Source: CALNZV01 sp942491115 (GTDB taxonomy: Bacteria > Desulfobacterota > Desulfobacteria > Desulfobacterales > UBA5852). Taken from it: a stretch of 64,000 bases of DNA. The notes beneath the pieces are model-generated. The model searched no databases. It was not told the origin of the DNA and was given only the letters and a program-made list of their open reading frames with translations. Below, in pieces: positions 48,280 through 56,512 of this stretch (the first letter of the stretch is position 1; the number at the start of each line of letters is the position of its first letter). The DNA is taken from contig CALNZV010000020.1 in the NCBI GenBank assembly GCA_942491115.1, positions 558,001 through 622,000 of the forward strand. Reading direction: 5' to 3'. The position numbers and the translations under genes were made by a program.

Positions 48280-49637
48280 GCTTTCACTCCGGGGTTAAAA
48301 AACAAGGTTCGAAGAATGTTGTACAGACCGATGTAGGCGCCGGTGGCGATGAGTGCTCCTAACGACAGCCTCAAGACGTAGTATAGATGAATTTCGGGAA
48401 GCACCCGGTAAACGGTTTCTCCATTGAACCAGGCATTGCCCTGAATCAGGCCAACGATGGTCAGCACCACCGAGAAGCCGGTAATCCCGATGAGAACCAA
48501 CCAATACTGGAGATCCGCCAGAAATCGGCTGTAAAGGGGCTTCCCGGTCAGCTTCGGCAAGGTGTAGTAGAGCCCACCCAGGGCAATCATTGCGGCAAAC
48601 CCCAGAACACCGATGTGAGCATGGCCCACCACCCAGTTGTTGAAATGGGTGATCCGCTGAACCTGGGGAAGGGCCATGATCGACCCCTGGATACTGACGA
48701 CGAAATAGAAAATGGTACCCGTAAAGATAAATTTCCCTGGAACGCTGGCATGGATTTCACCCAGTTTCCCCTTGGCCGTGTACCAGATGTTGATGAGGAA
48801 CACCATCACGGGGATGACCATCGCAATGGAATCGACGATGGCAATCACCTTTAGCCATGTGGGCACCGGCACCTGGAGCAGATGATGAGTGCCGATATGG
48901 GTGTAGACTACCAATAGCCCCCAGAAGCCCACCAGTGACAGACTGTGGCTGTAAAGCGGATTGCGGGTGACGATAGGAATCACGTAGTAGGCGACGCCCA
49001 GAGAAAGGGGGGTGAGAAGTAGGCCAAAAACATTGTGACCGTAAAACCAGAGCAGAATGGCGTCGGGGATGCCCACCAGCGCGCCCGTATCGGGCTGCCA
49101 GATGACATTTCCCAGACAATAGGTCAATCCGGTCAATATTACCCCCGCACTGACATACCAGACGGAAACATAGAGGACGGCCTCTTTGCGCTGCCGGATG
49201 GTCAATACAAGGTTGATGAATGCTAGCGCGAAAGAGACCACCACCAGCATATCCGCCGGCCAGATCAACTCGGCGTACTCCCGTCCCTGGCTGTGCCCCG
49301 TAAACAGTCCCGTTATTCCGGCAATAACGGCCACGTTCCATACGAGGGCATTGAGAACGCCTAGCCGTTGGCTGTAGAGCTCCGTCTTGAGCAGGCGCGG
49401 CACGTAATAAAAGGCAGCCGCCAGGAGTCCGGGAGTGGTGAATCCGAAAAGGACCACGTTGACATGGATGGGCCTTAGACGCCCGAACTGGAGAAAAGAG
49501 ATGTTGCCCATAAAGTCCGGGGCGATGAGATAGCCGGCAGCGATCATGCCGATGGAAGTACCGAAAGCGAACCAGAATGCGGACGTGATGGCAAATGCCT
49601 TGGCTGTGGGATTATTGGGAACGGCTGTGTCGGCCAT
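48276..49637 (-). CDS. ccoN: cbb3-type cytochrome c oxidase catalytic subunit CcoN
   Basis: The ATG at 49637 gives 453 residues; an upstream TTG frame adds seven. Twelve membrane helices are visible. The haem and copper ligands are present: His in LRPIHVNVVLFGF and the pair in VVGHAHIGVLGF for haems, CuB ligands in WFYGHNVFGL and THHLLQVPV. The cbb3 tyrosine is kept six residues before the HH pair (VVYTHIGTHH), so it should be an active oxygen reductase rather than an NO reductase. CcoN reduces oxygen to water in the cytoplasmic membrane and pumps protons with high oxygen affinity. It is between actA and ccoO in one operon. Confidence 0.94.
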   Translation of the reverse strand: MADTAVPNNPTAKAFAITSAFWFAFGTSIGMIAAGYLIAPDFMGNISFLQFGRLRPIHVNVVLFGFTTPGLLAAAFYYVPRLLKTELYSQRLGVLNALVWNVAVIAGITGLFTGHSQGREYAELIWPADMLVVVSFALAFINLVLTIRQRKEAVLYVSVWYVSAGVILTGLTYCLGNVIWQPDTGALVGIPDAILLWFYGHNVFGLLLTPLSLGVAYYVIPIVTRNPLYSHSLSLVGFWGLLVVYTHIGTHHLLQVPVPTWLKVIAIVDSIAMVIPVMVFLINIWYTAKGKLGEIHASVPGKFIFTGTIFYFVVSIQGSIMALPQVQRITHFNNWVVGHAHIGVLGFAAMIALGGLYYTLPKLTGKPLYSRFLADLQYWLVLIGITGFSVVLTIVGLIQGNAWFNGETVYRVLPEIHLYYVLRLSLGALIATGAYIGLYNILRTLFFNPGVKA

Positions 49638-49704
49638 GAAACACGTCATCCTTTCCAAACCGATGTTAGCAAATCAAGCGCCGGAGCAGGCCGGCCTATC
49701 ATTT

Positions 49705-50247
49705 TCAGCTGTGACACGCCAGCCAGCAGCCCAGGTTGACGTTCTTTTCCCTGTGGCATTCGATGCAAAACCCCATGTAAAAATGCTTGCCCTTGATCCG
49801 GTCCTGCTGCTCGACCTTGCCGTGGCAGGCCTCGCACTGGATGTCGTAGCGGATGTGCCGCTGGTGATTGAAGAGCACGTGTTCGGCCAGGTAATTGGCC
49901 TTGACCCACGGCGTCGGGGTCTGGGTGTTGAAATAATCGTGCTCCTTCTGGATCCACCAGTGGTTGGCGATGATGTAGTTGTGGCAATGGAGGCATTTTT
50001 CCACCGGCGGCAGTCCGGGATGGTTCGAATGGCCGACATAGGGGTGGCAGTACTGGCATTGAATCGCTTTCACGCCGCTGTGGAGGCGGTGGCTGAAAGG
50101 AATCGGCTGCTCGGGCCCGATCATGGCCTGGGGCGGATGGTAGAAGAGGAAAAGAAAGAGCCCCGCCAGAACGACGCATCCGCCGGTCAGCGATAGAGGC
50201 GCCCAGTTTCGGGCGATCCACTGCCAGGTGTTTTTCAACGCATCCAT
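49705..50247 (-). CDS. actA: ActA-like multihaem cytochrome c subunit of alternative complex III
   Basis: This 180-residue protein has an N-terminal helix (about 18-36) and four CxxCH haem sites: CQYCH (64-68), CLHCH (85-89), CEACH (138-142) and CIECH (161-165). A fifth site at the very end reads CWLACH (174-179), a CX3CH with one residue more than normal. Other His such as PFSHRLH, FNHQRH and the GKHFYMGF His fit bis-His axial ligands. ActA of alternative complex III is pentahaem and accepts electrons from ActB. The start overlaps the actF stop by one base (TGATG). It precedes ccoN, which supports electron flow to the oxidase. Confidence 0.88.
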   Translation of the reverse strand: MDALKNTWQWIARNWAPLSLTGGCVVLAGLFLFLFYHPPQAMIGPEQPIPFSHRLHSGVKAIQCQYCHPYVGHSNHPGLPPVEKCLHCHNYIIANHWWIQKEHDYFNTQTPTPWVKANYLAEHVLFNHQRHIRYDIQCEACHGKVEQQDRIKGKHFYMGFCIECHREKNVNLGCWLACHS

Positions 50248-51428
50248 CAGGTCGCTTCCTCGGTATTGATCCGTAATAGTTCGGGGAACGCCTTCAAATA
50301 GCCGGTCACGGCCAGGCCCATCAGGCCGAAGAAGCCGGCGGTGATGAGGACGTCCGTCACGCCGAAGGGTATTGTTTCCGCATGATGACTCAAGGCTGGC
50401 CCGAGCAACAGCAGGTGTTCAAGCCACATGCCGGCGATGATGACCCCGCAGAACACCATCATGAACCGGGGAATGGTTTTCACTTTACGGTTGAGCAGCA
50501 CCAGAAACGGGATGACGAAGCAGATGGTGAACACCACCCACGCCAGGGGTTTCCATGGATTCACCATCAGCCGTTCGATGATGTAGGCAGTCTCCTCGGA
50601 AAAGTTGCCGTACCAGATGACCACGAACTGGGCGTAAAAAAAGTCGGCCCAGACGAGGCAGAAAGCGAAAAACAGCTTCCCGATGTCATGAAAATGGCTT
50701 TCGGGGAGCCCGAATCCGTTGCCTTTTTTGAGATGAAGGGCCGCGGCGAGGATAATCAACCCTCCGAATCCGACGTAGACCGCTTTGACGAAGCTGTAGG
50801 CGCCGAAGAGCGTCGAATACCAATGGGGATCGGCTGCCATGATCAGATCGAACCCAAGCAGGGAGAGGATGACGGCGAAAGCCAGCATGTAGAGAAAGCT
50901 GATCACCGTCTTGCGGCTGTGGATCCGTTCCTCTTTTCCGGCGTGCCCCTTGCCGACGATGAACCGCCTGAGGAACCCTCCGCTTTGCCGGGGGTCCAGC
51001 TTGAGCTTCAGGGCTTGAACCACATAGGCTAACCCCAGGCCGTATAAGATCAGCATGCCAAGGAGATCCCTCGAGAACAAGAAGGGAACGTTGAGCCATA
51101 CTTCCTTTCCATGCAAGTCCTGGTGGATCCAGGGGAAGACATGCTCCCGGCCTAAATAGAGAATCAGAAACAGCCCTATCGACAAGGGGAAGAAGGCGGT
51201 GAACGCCTCCGCGAGGTTGGAGAGGGGACCGCTCCACCGGGCCCGGGCCATGTGCATGATGGTGGAGAAGAGAAACGCGCCCTGAGCAATGGCGGACCAC
51301 AGCAGGAAATTGATGAGATAGGCCTGCCAGGCCCGCTCCGGATGCTGACCCGACACCTGAACCAAAAACGCGCCGAGTCCCACCGCCACCAGTCCGAGGA
51401 ACATCCATTTTGAAGACGAATTCTTCAT
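50247..51428 (-). CDS. actF: Alternative complex III membrane subunit ActF (NrfD/PsrC-like)
   Basis: The 393-residue protein has about ten membrane helices and no cofactor motif. Segments such as WQAYLINFLLWSAIAQGAFLFSTIMHMARARW and ADFFYAQFVVIWYGNFSEETAYI are typical of ActF; the latter, with WYGN(F/L)PEE/SEE, is a hallmark of the ActC/ActF group. ActF is a paralogue of ActC and helps form the quinol-binding membrane arm and a possible proton path. It sits between actD (28-base gap) and actA. Its identity as ActF rather than ActC rests on the lower match to NrfD and on operon order. Confidence 0.88.
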   Translation of the reverse strand: MKNSSSKWMFLGLVAVGLGAFLVQVSGQHPERAWQAYLINFLLWSAIAQGAFLFSTIMHMARARWSGPLSNLAEAFTAFFPLSIGLFLILYLGREHVFPWIHQDLHGKEVWLNVPFLFSRDLLGMLILYGLGLAYVVQALKLKLDPRQSGGFLRRFIVGKGHAGKEERIHSRKTVISFLYMLAFAVILSLLGFDLIMAADPHWYSTLFGAYSFVKAVYVGFGGLIILAAALHLKKGNGFGLPESHFHDIGKLFFAFCLVWADFFYAQFVVIWYGNFSEETAYIIERLMVNPWKPLAWVVFTICFVIPFLVLLNRKVKTIPRFMMVFCGVIIAGMWLEHLLLLGPALSHHAETIPFGVTDVLITAGFFGLMGLAVTGYLKAFPELLRINTEEAT

Positions 51429-51456
51429 GACAGTATTCGCAGCCCTGGGTTAAGGG

Positions 51457-51981
51457 TTAGACCGCCGCCGGTTCCGTTGTCATCTCTTCGACCTCTGCGC
51501 CACGCTTCCTGAAAAAATCCATGAGGGCATGTTTCTTTTCCTCGGCACAGGTGGCCACAATCCCATAATAGTCGCCCGAGCACTTCGGGTGGTAGTCGGC
51601 GAGCCCCGTGTAGTCCGGCAGCCGTGCCTCGTTGATCAGGCCGATGACGTTGCCGAAGACGGCGAAGAGAACGGTGAACTCAAAACCGACGACAAAGAAG
51701 GGCACCAGGGCGATCACCGGTTTGCCGCTAACGATCAATTTCCATTCGCTGGCGCAGTAAATGGCGAAGAGAAAACCGAAGAAGAAACCCAGAATCCCCC
51801 CGGCAAGCGTATAGTAGCCCACTTTGCTCTTTTTGAGCCTGAGGGCGTCCATGATGTGATGGTTCGGAATCGGGCTGTGAACGCGCTTCAGCGACCACGC
51901 GCTGTCCCGAATGGCCTCGATGGTGGAGACCACCTGGTGCTCGTCCTTGAACAATCCGATGACAGAGGTTTCGGCCGCCAT
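51457..51981 (-). CDS. actD: Alternative complex III subunit ActD (DUF3341)
   Basis: The protein has 174 residues. The DUF3341 pattern is plain: SVIGLFKDEHQVVSTIEAIRDSAW at the N-terminus, VHSPIPNHHIMDAL, a pair of membrane helices (about 57-76 and 92-115) with GGILGFFFGFLFAI and FTVLFAVFGNVIG, then LPDYTGLADYHPKCSGDYYGIVA. It has no cofactor. ActD is a membrane-anchored structural subunit whose helices lie next to ActC/ActF. GGAGAG lies just before the ATG. The genes actC and actF flank it within a few dozen bases. Confidence 0.93.
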   Translation of the reverse strand: MAAETSVIGLFKDEHQVVSTIEAIRDSAWSLKRVHSPIPNHHIMDALRLKKSKVGYYTLAGGILGFFFGFLFAIYCASEWKLIVSGKPVIALVPFFVVGFEFTVLFAVFGNVIGLINEARLPDYTGLADYHPKCSGDYYGIVATCAEEKKHALMDFFRKRGAEVEEMTTEPAAV

Positions 51982-51991
51982 GGTGCTCTCC

Positions 51992-53287
51992 TCAGTGCAG
52001 CGTTTCTTTCATTTCGGTCATGGCCACGGAGGGCATGTGCTTCACAAAAAGGCAAAACAGGAAGAAGAAGAGCGAAAAACTGCCGATCATGATCCCGAAT
52101 TCCACCAGGGAAGGGGAATACAGGCCCCAGGCATGGGGAATGAAATCCCTCGACACGCTGGTGATGATGATCACGAAGCGCTCGTACCACATCCCGATAT
52201 TGACGATGATGGAAATGATAAAGAGCAGGGGAATGGTCACCCGGAATTTGCGAATGAGAAACAGGAGCGGGATGACCGTATTGCAGATCACCATGATCCA
52301 GAAGCCGACGCGGTAGTCGCCGGTGGCGCGGTACTGAAAAATATACTGCTCGGGGGGATTATGGCTGTACCAGGCAATGAAAAACTCGGTGCCGTAGGCA
52401 AACCCCACGATCAGACCGGTGAATATGATGGTTTTGGCCACGCTCTCGAGGACATGGATGGTGATGATCTTCTCAAAGTGAAAAATCTTCCTCAGGGGAA
52501 TCATCAGGGTCAGCACCATGGCCAGCCCCGAGTGAATGGCCCCCGCGACGAAATAGGGGGCGAAGATCGTGGTGTGCCACCCCGGGACAATCGCCAGCGC
52601 GAAGTCCCAGGACACCACACTGTGCACGGAGATCACCAAGGGGGTCGCCAGGGCCGCAAAAAAGAGATAGCCCCGGACATAGTGCCGCCACTGTTCGAAC
52701 CGGCCGGTCCAGCCCAGGGATAGCACCGTGAAGACCTGCTTTCGGGTGCCGGTGGCTCGGTCCCTGATCGCCGCAATATCCGGCAGCATGCCCGTATACC
52801 AGAAAAGGGAACTGACCGTGAGATAGGTGCTGATGGCGACCACGTCGAACATGAGAGGGCTTGTGAAATTAGGCCAGAGGTAGCGCTGATTGGGAAATGG
52901 GAGCATATAGTAGACCATCCAGGCCCGCCCCAGATGGATAAAGGGGAAAAGCCCCGCCGTGCAGACGGCGAAAACGGTCATGGTCTCCGCCGCCCGGGCA
53001 ATGGGATTTCGCCAGCCGGCCCGGAACAGGTGAAGGATGGCCGAAATCAAGGTGCCGGAGTGGGCGATCCCCACCCAGAAGACGAAGTTGATCAGGTAGG
53101 TGCCCCAGGCGACGGGATTGTTCATTCCGGCAACGCCGACCCCGACGAAAATTTGATAGGCCCAGCAGCCGGCGCCCAGAAGGACCCCCATGAACAGAAA
53201 CCCGATAAGGGCCCAGTATCCCTTCCCGGGTGGTTCGAGGGTATCGTGGACCGTTTGGTCGATGCTGGCGAACGTTAGTTCGGACAT
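51992..53287 (-). CDS. actC: Alternative complex III membrane subunit ActC (NrfD-like)
   Basis: The 431-residue protein has about ten membrane helices. WALIGFLFMGVLLGAGCWAYQIFVGVGVAGMNNPVAWGTYLINFVFWVGIAHSGTLISAI, read in parts, is the ActC/NrfD opening. The GIAHSGTLISAIL and PFPNQRYLWPNFTSPLMFDVVAI stretches are typical and the latter probably lines the quinol site. SWDFALAIVPGWHTTIFAPYFVAGAIHSG follows. It oxidises menaquinol or ubiquinol and hands electrons to the ActB iron-sulphur arm. ActB's stop is 6 bases upstream and actD's ATG is 10 bases downstream, so the operon is tightly packed. Confidence 0.94.
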   Translation of the reverse strand: MSELTFASIDQTVHDTLEPPGKGYWALIGFLFMGVLLGAGCWAYQIFVGVGVAGMNNPVAWGTYLINFVFWVGIAHSGTLISAILHLFRAGWRNPIARAAETMTVFAVCTAGLFPFIHLGRAWMVYYMLPFPNQRYLWPNFTSPLMFDVVAISTYLTVSSLFWYTGMLPDIAAIRDRATGTRKQVFTVLSLGWTGRFEQWRHYVRGYLFFAALATPLVISVHSVVSWDFALAIVPGWHTTIFAPYFVAGAIHSGLAMVLTLMIPLRKIFHFEKIITIHVLESVAKTIIFTGLIVGFAYGTEFFIAWYSHNPPEQYIFQYRATGDYRVGFWIMVICNTVIPLLFLIRKFRVTIPLLFIISIIVNIGMWYERFVIIITSVSRDFIPHAWGLYSPSLVEFGIMIGSFSLFFFLFCLFVKHMPSVAMTEMKETLH

Positions 53288-53293
53288 ATCGGG

Positions 53294-56218
53294 TTAGACC
53301 TCCTGAATGACTTTCTTGAGGTAAATAACGGCCGGCTTGGTGTTGAGATACCCCATTGCCTGGTAAGCCCTGGGATCATCGACGAGACGCCGGACCCGGC
53401 TTTCGGGATCCATGAGACTCCCGAAAGAAAGCGCATCGGTCGGGCAGGTCTGGACGCAGGCGGGAATGACCTCCCCGTCCCGGATCGGCCGTTTTTCGTT
53501 CTTGGCAACATTGTGACCGGCCTTGATCCGTTGGATACAAAAGGAGCATTTCTCCATCACCCCTTTGGCGCGAACCGTCACGTCGGGGTTGAGCTGAAGC
53601 TGAAGGGGGGCGGGCCAGGTGTAGGAAAACCAGTTGAAACGGCGAACCTTGTATGGGCAGTTCTGGGAGCAGTAGCGGGTGCCGATGCACCGGTTGTAGA
53701 TCTGGTTGTTCAACCCTTCCTTTCCGTGGTGGGGGGCGTAGACAGGGCAAACGGATTCGCAGGGGGCGTTGTCGCAATGCTGGCACATCATGGGCAGAAA
53801 GGTGACCCGGCTGGGGTGGGCCGGCTCCACATACCGCTGAATCTGAATCCAGGCCATCTCGCGGCCTTCGGCGATTCGCTTCTCCCCTACCACCCCGATG
53901 TTGTTTTCGGCATAACAGGCGGCCGCACAGGCCTCGCAGCCGATACAGCGGTCCAGGTCCACCACCATAGCCCAGCGGTATCCGGCATGCTCGTGGGGGG
54001 GATAGAAATCCCTGTGGGTGTTGTCATAGCCTTCGGGCAAGGGCAGGGTCATGGGAAACGTATGCATGGTGAGTCCATGTTTCCCGTGGGGCTTTTCCCC
54101 CGCCTCTTCAAGGGGAACGCTGAGGGCAATCTTACGATCATATTGGAACCGGCTGCCCGAGGTGGCGGCCAGCCTGTCGCTCTTCCCCATCGGCGACAGG
54201 GCGGCGTCTGGGACCATGAAAAGCGGGGCCCCATCCACAGGGGACGGCTCGGCGGTCATCAGGCTGAACGGGTTTTCGCCCTGACCGTCGGCATACCGGC
54301 CGTAGTGGGAGTGCCCCTGACCAACGGACAGCAGATACACTCCCGGGCGCACCCCGTCCCAGCCGACCGCCGGCACCTCGACAGCGGCTTCCCCTGCGGC
54401 GATCCGAACCCGGTCTCCATCGGACAAACCGGCATCGGCCAGGGTTTCGGTGTGCATGACCAGAGGACTCTGCCAGGCCACCTGGACCAGGGGATCGGGG
54501 ATTTCGCTCAACCAGGAGCGGTTGGCCCCCCTGCCGTCGAAATAGCGGATCGACGGCACCGCAACCAGCACATTTCCCATGGGAAGCGGCGTCAGCCCTT
54601 CGAAGGCCTGAATGAGATCCCCTGGATCGATGGCGTGAACCGGCGCCCACGTATCGGGGCGGATATCGAACAAACCGCCGCTTTGAAAGGTACGGACCCA
54701 GTTCTCCGTCGAAGACACCCGGCGGGTTCGCCCCAGGCGCTCCGCCAGGAACGCTTTATAGCCGGGTGGCTGGGGGGTGCCGTCCTGGGCCCAGGCCAAT
54801 AGCACATCGCCCAGCGCCGGCGCCGCCGTCAGCCGCCCCATGGCGGGCTGCAGGGTACCCATGGCATCGTCCCGGCCGGCGTATTCGTCCCAGCTTTCCA
54901 GGGGCATGCTGACCGGAAAGATAAGATCGGCCAAGGCTGCCGTCTCGTCGAAGGCGGATGCAAAAGCCGCCACAAACACCGACTCGGAGGCAAGGGCATC
55001 GGCGATACCGCTTGCCGGAGGCAGGCTGTAGACGGGATTGAGATTGTTGAGCAGGAGCAAATCCGCGTCGTCGGCAAGAGAGCGTGTCATGGCCAGCAGG
55101 TCTGCCCGGTTGCCGGCGCTCTCCACCCGATACCGGGTTTGAAACTCCAACAGGGACAGGCCGGGGTCCAGAAGCAGGTTGAGGAGGTTTGCCGCCAGAT
55201 GGGTCTCGAAGCTGTTGGCACCGGCGCCGGCGTTGCCGGCACCCAGCACTAAAGGCCGTTTGGCCTGAAGCAGCCGGGAAGCCAGCAGATCAAAGCTTTC
55301 GGCATCGATGCCGGACTGGGTCAGCACCTCATCCTTTCGATAGGGGGCAACCAGCCGCTCCAACCCGGAGCGCAGATCCTCGGGAAGGTGAGACGCCCTG
55401 CCGACGTCCAGGGCGATCTGAATGAGCCCCAGGGCCACCACGACCTCCCCGCCGGGCCGGCACGAAACCCAGCGGTCGGCGTTGGTGCCGGTCAGGCCCT
55501 GATAGGGCCCGACGTGAAAAAAGACCCCCTTGCGACCGTCGTTCAGACGGTGCATGGCCTTGAACTTTCTGGCGTATTCCACCGGCGACAACCACGTCTC
55601 CAAAAAATCCGCGCCGAAGGACACGAGAAGATCCGACGTGTCCATCCGGTAGGCAAAAAGCCCGTCGATGCCGAATACCATTCGGTTGGCGGCTTTCAGA
55701 GACTCATAGGCATAGGGCTCATAGACGAAAGGAGCGGGCGCGCCCCAGGACGACATGGCCTCCGTCATCAGGTCGTGGAGGGACTCTCCAACGACTTCGG
55801 TGACCATTCGAATTCGGCCCGCCCCGGCAGCACGGCTTTTCTCGGACAACAGCCGTTGGGCGTCGTCATATCCGATGGCCGTCCACTTCCCGTCGACTTT
55901 CAGCATGGGCGTTTTGAGCCGGTCCGGGTTGAAAACACCCTGCAGTGCGGCCTGCCCCCGCATACAAAGCTTTCCCTGGTTGACCGGGTGCAGAGGATTG
56001 CCTTCCAGCTTGATGACTCTTCCTTCGCGAGTCTTGGCGAGGACACCGCATCCGGCTGGGCACTCTCTGCAGGTGGAGGCGTACCAAGATGGCTGCCCCG
56101 TCACCATGTCGTCCGGCGCATGGACCAGGGTAAACAGGTTATTTTTGGGATCGCTGCAGCCCGCTGCAAAAGCGATGCTGCCCGAGCCGACAATCTTCAG
56201 AAAGGTTCGACGGTTCAT
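53294..56218 (-). CDS. actB: Alternative complex III iron-sulphur subunit ActB (molybdopterin-oxidoreductase-like fused to ferredoxin domain)
   Basis: The 974 residues begin with a twin-arginine signal, NRRTFLKIVGSGSIAFAAGC, which also has a lipobox-like AAGC at Cys21. Residues 40-700 form the ActB1 molybdopterin-like domain. It keeps a full four-cysteine motif (Cys50, Cys53, Cys57, Cys85). The ActB2 part (about 740-950) has four cysteine clusters: CIGCEACAAAC, CQHCDNAPCESVC, CIGTRYCSQNC and CSFCIQR with CVQTC, giving sites for several 4Fe-4S and a 3Fe-4S cluster. It carries electrons from ActC toward the haems. No molybdenum ligand is evident. It is the first gene of the operon, after a near-consensus promoter. 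Confidence 0.94.
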   Translation of the reverse strand: MNRRTFLKIVGSGSIAFAAGCSDPKNNLFTLVHAPDDMVTGQPSWYASTCRECPAGCGVLAKTREGRVIKLEGNPLHPVNQGKLCMRGQAALQGVFNPDRLKTPMLKVDGKWTAIGYDDAQRLLSEKSRAAGAGRIRMVTEVVGESLHDLMTEAMSSWGAPAPFVYEPYAYESLKAANRMVFGIDGLFAYRMDTSDLLVSFGADFLETWLSPVEYARKFKAMHRLNDGRKGVFFHVGPYQGLTGTNADRWVSCRPGGEVVVALGLIQIALDVGRASHLPEDLRSGLERLVAPYRKDEVLTQSGIDAESFDLLASRLLQAKRPLVLGAGNAGAGANSFETHLAANLLNLLLDPGLSLLEFQTRYRVESAGNRADLLAMTRSLADDADLLLLNNLNPVYSLPPASGIADALASESVFVAAFASAFDETAALADLIFPVSMPLESWDEYAGRDDAMGTLQPAMGRLTAAPALGDVLLAWAQDGTPQPPGYKAFLAERLGRTRRVSSTENWVRTFQSGGLFDIRPDTWAPVHAIDPGDLIQAFEGLTPLPMGNVLVAVPSIRYFDGRGANRSWLSEIPDPLVQVAWQSPLVMHTETLADAGLSDGDRVRIAAGEAAVEVPAVGWDGVRPGVYLLSVGQGHSHYGRYADGQGENPFSLMTAEPSPVDGAPLFMVPDAALSPMGKSDRLAATSGSRFQYDRKIALSVPLEEAGEKPHGKHGLTMHTFPMTLPLPEGYDNTHRDFYPPHEHAGYRWAMVVDLDRCIGCEACAAACYAENNIGVVGEKRIAEGREMAWIQIQRYVEPAHPSRVTFLPMMCQHCDNAPCESVCPVYAPHHGKEGLNNQIYNRCIGTRYCSQNCPYKVRRFNWFSYTWPAPLQLQLNPDVTVRAKGVMEKCSFCIQRIKAGHNVAKNEKRPIRDGEVIPACVQTCPTDALSFGSLMDPESRVRRLVDDPRAYQAMGYLNTKPAVIYLKKVIQEV

Positions 56219-56339
56219 GGGGTGTTCGAATCCTCTGATGGTTGACCAACATAGGTGGTCGCAAAGGCCTGATGCCAGTGGCTAAGAAACGTATGTGACG
56301 GGAAGGAGTGCATTGAATATGTCGTTCACGGGTAGGCAT

Positions 56340-56368
56340 TCTATACCCGAGGGCCGGGGGGGTGTCAA
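56340..56368 (-). promoter_or_regulatory. Near-consensus sigma70 promoter for the act-cco operon
   Basis: TTGACA, a 17-base spacer and TATAGA lie on the minus strand, giving a start near 56333 and a leader of about 115 bases before actB. Upstream, TTGTGACAA (56411-56419) is a 9-base palindrome that could bind a CRP/FNR-type regulator, but it is only a half-length site. Confidence 0.8.
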
Positions 56369-56512
56369 GGCGGAAAGACCGGATAAGTCCTTGATAAGCT
56401 TCGTCTAAGAATTGTCACAACAGTGATGGTATGGCCCCGGCAGATGCATGGGGGCACCGCGGGCGGTTAGACCGCCACGGCATTGCCGGCGGACCGTTCA
56501 CCGAAGGCGGGT

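Noticed and set aside
53513..54802. 429-codon plus-strand frame opposite actB
   Set aside because: ActB is unmistakable on the other strand; the antisense frame has no ribosome site or family match.
56405..56425. Rex- or HcpR-like operator upstream of the act promoter
   Set aside because: Only one TTGTGA half is present; the matching TCACAA at the required spacing is absent.
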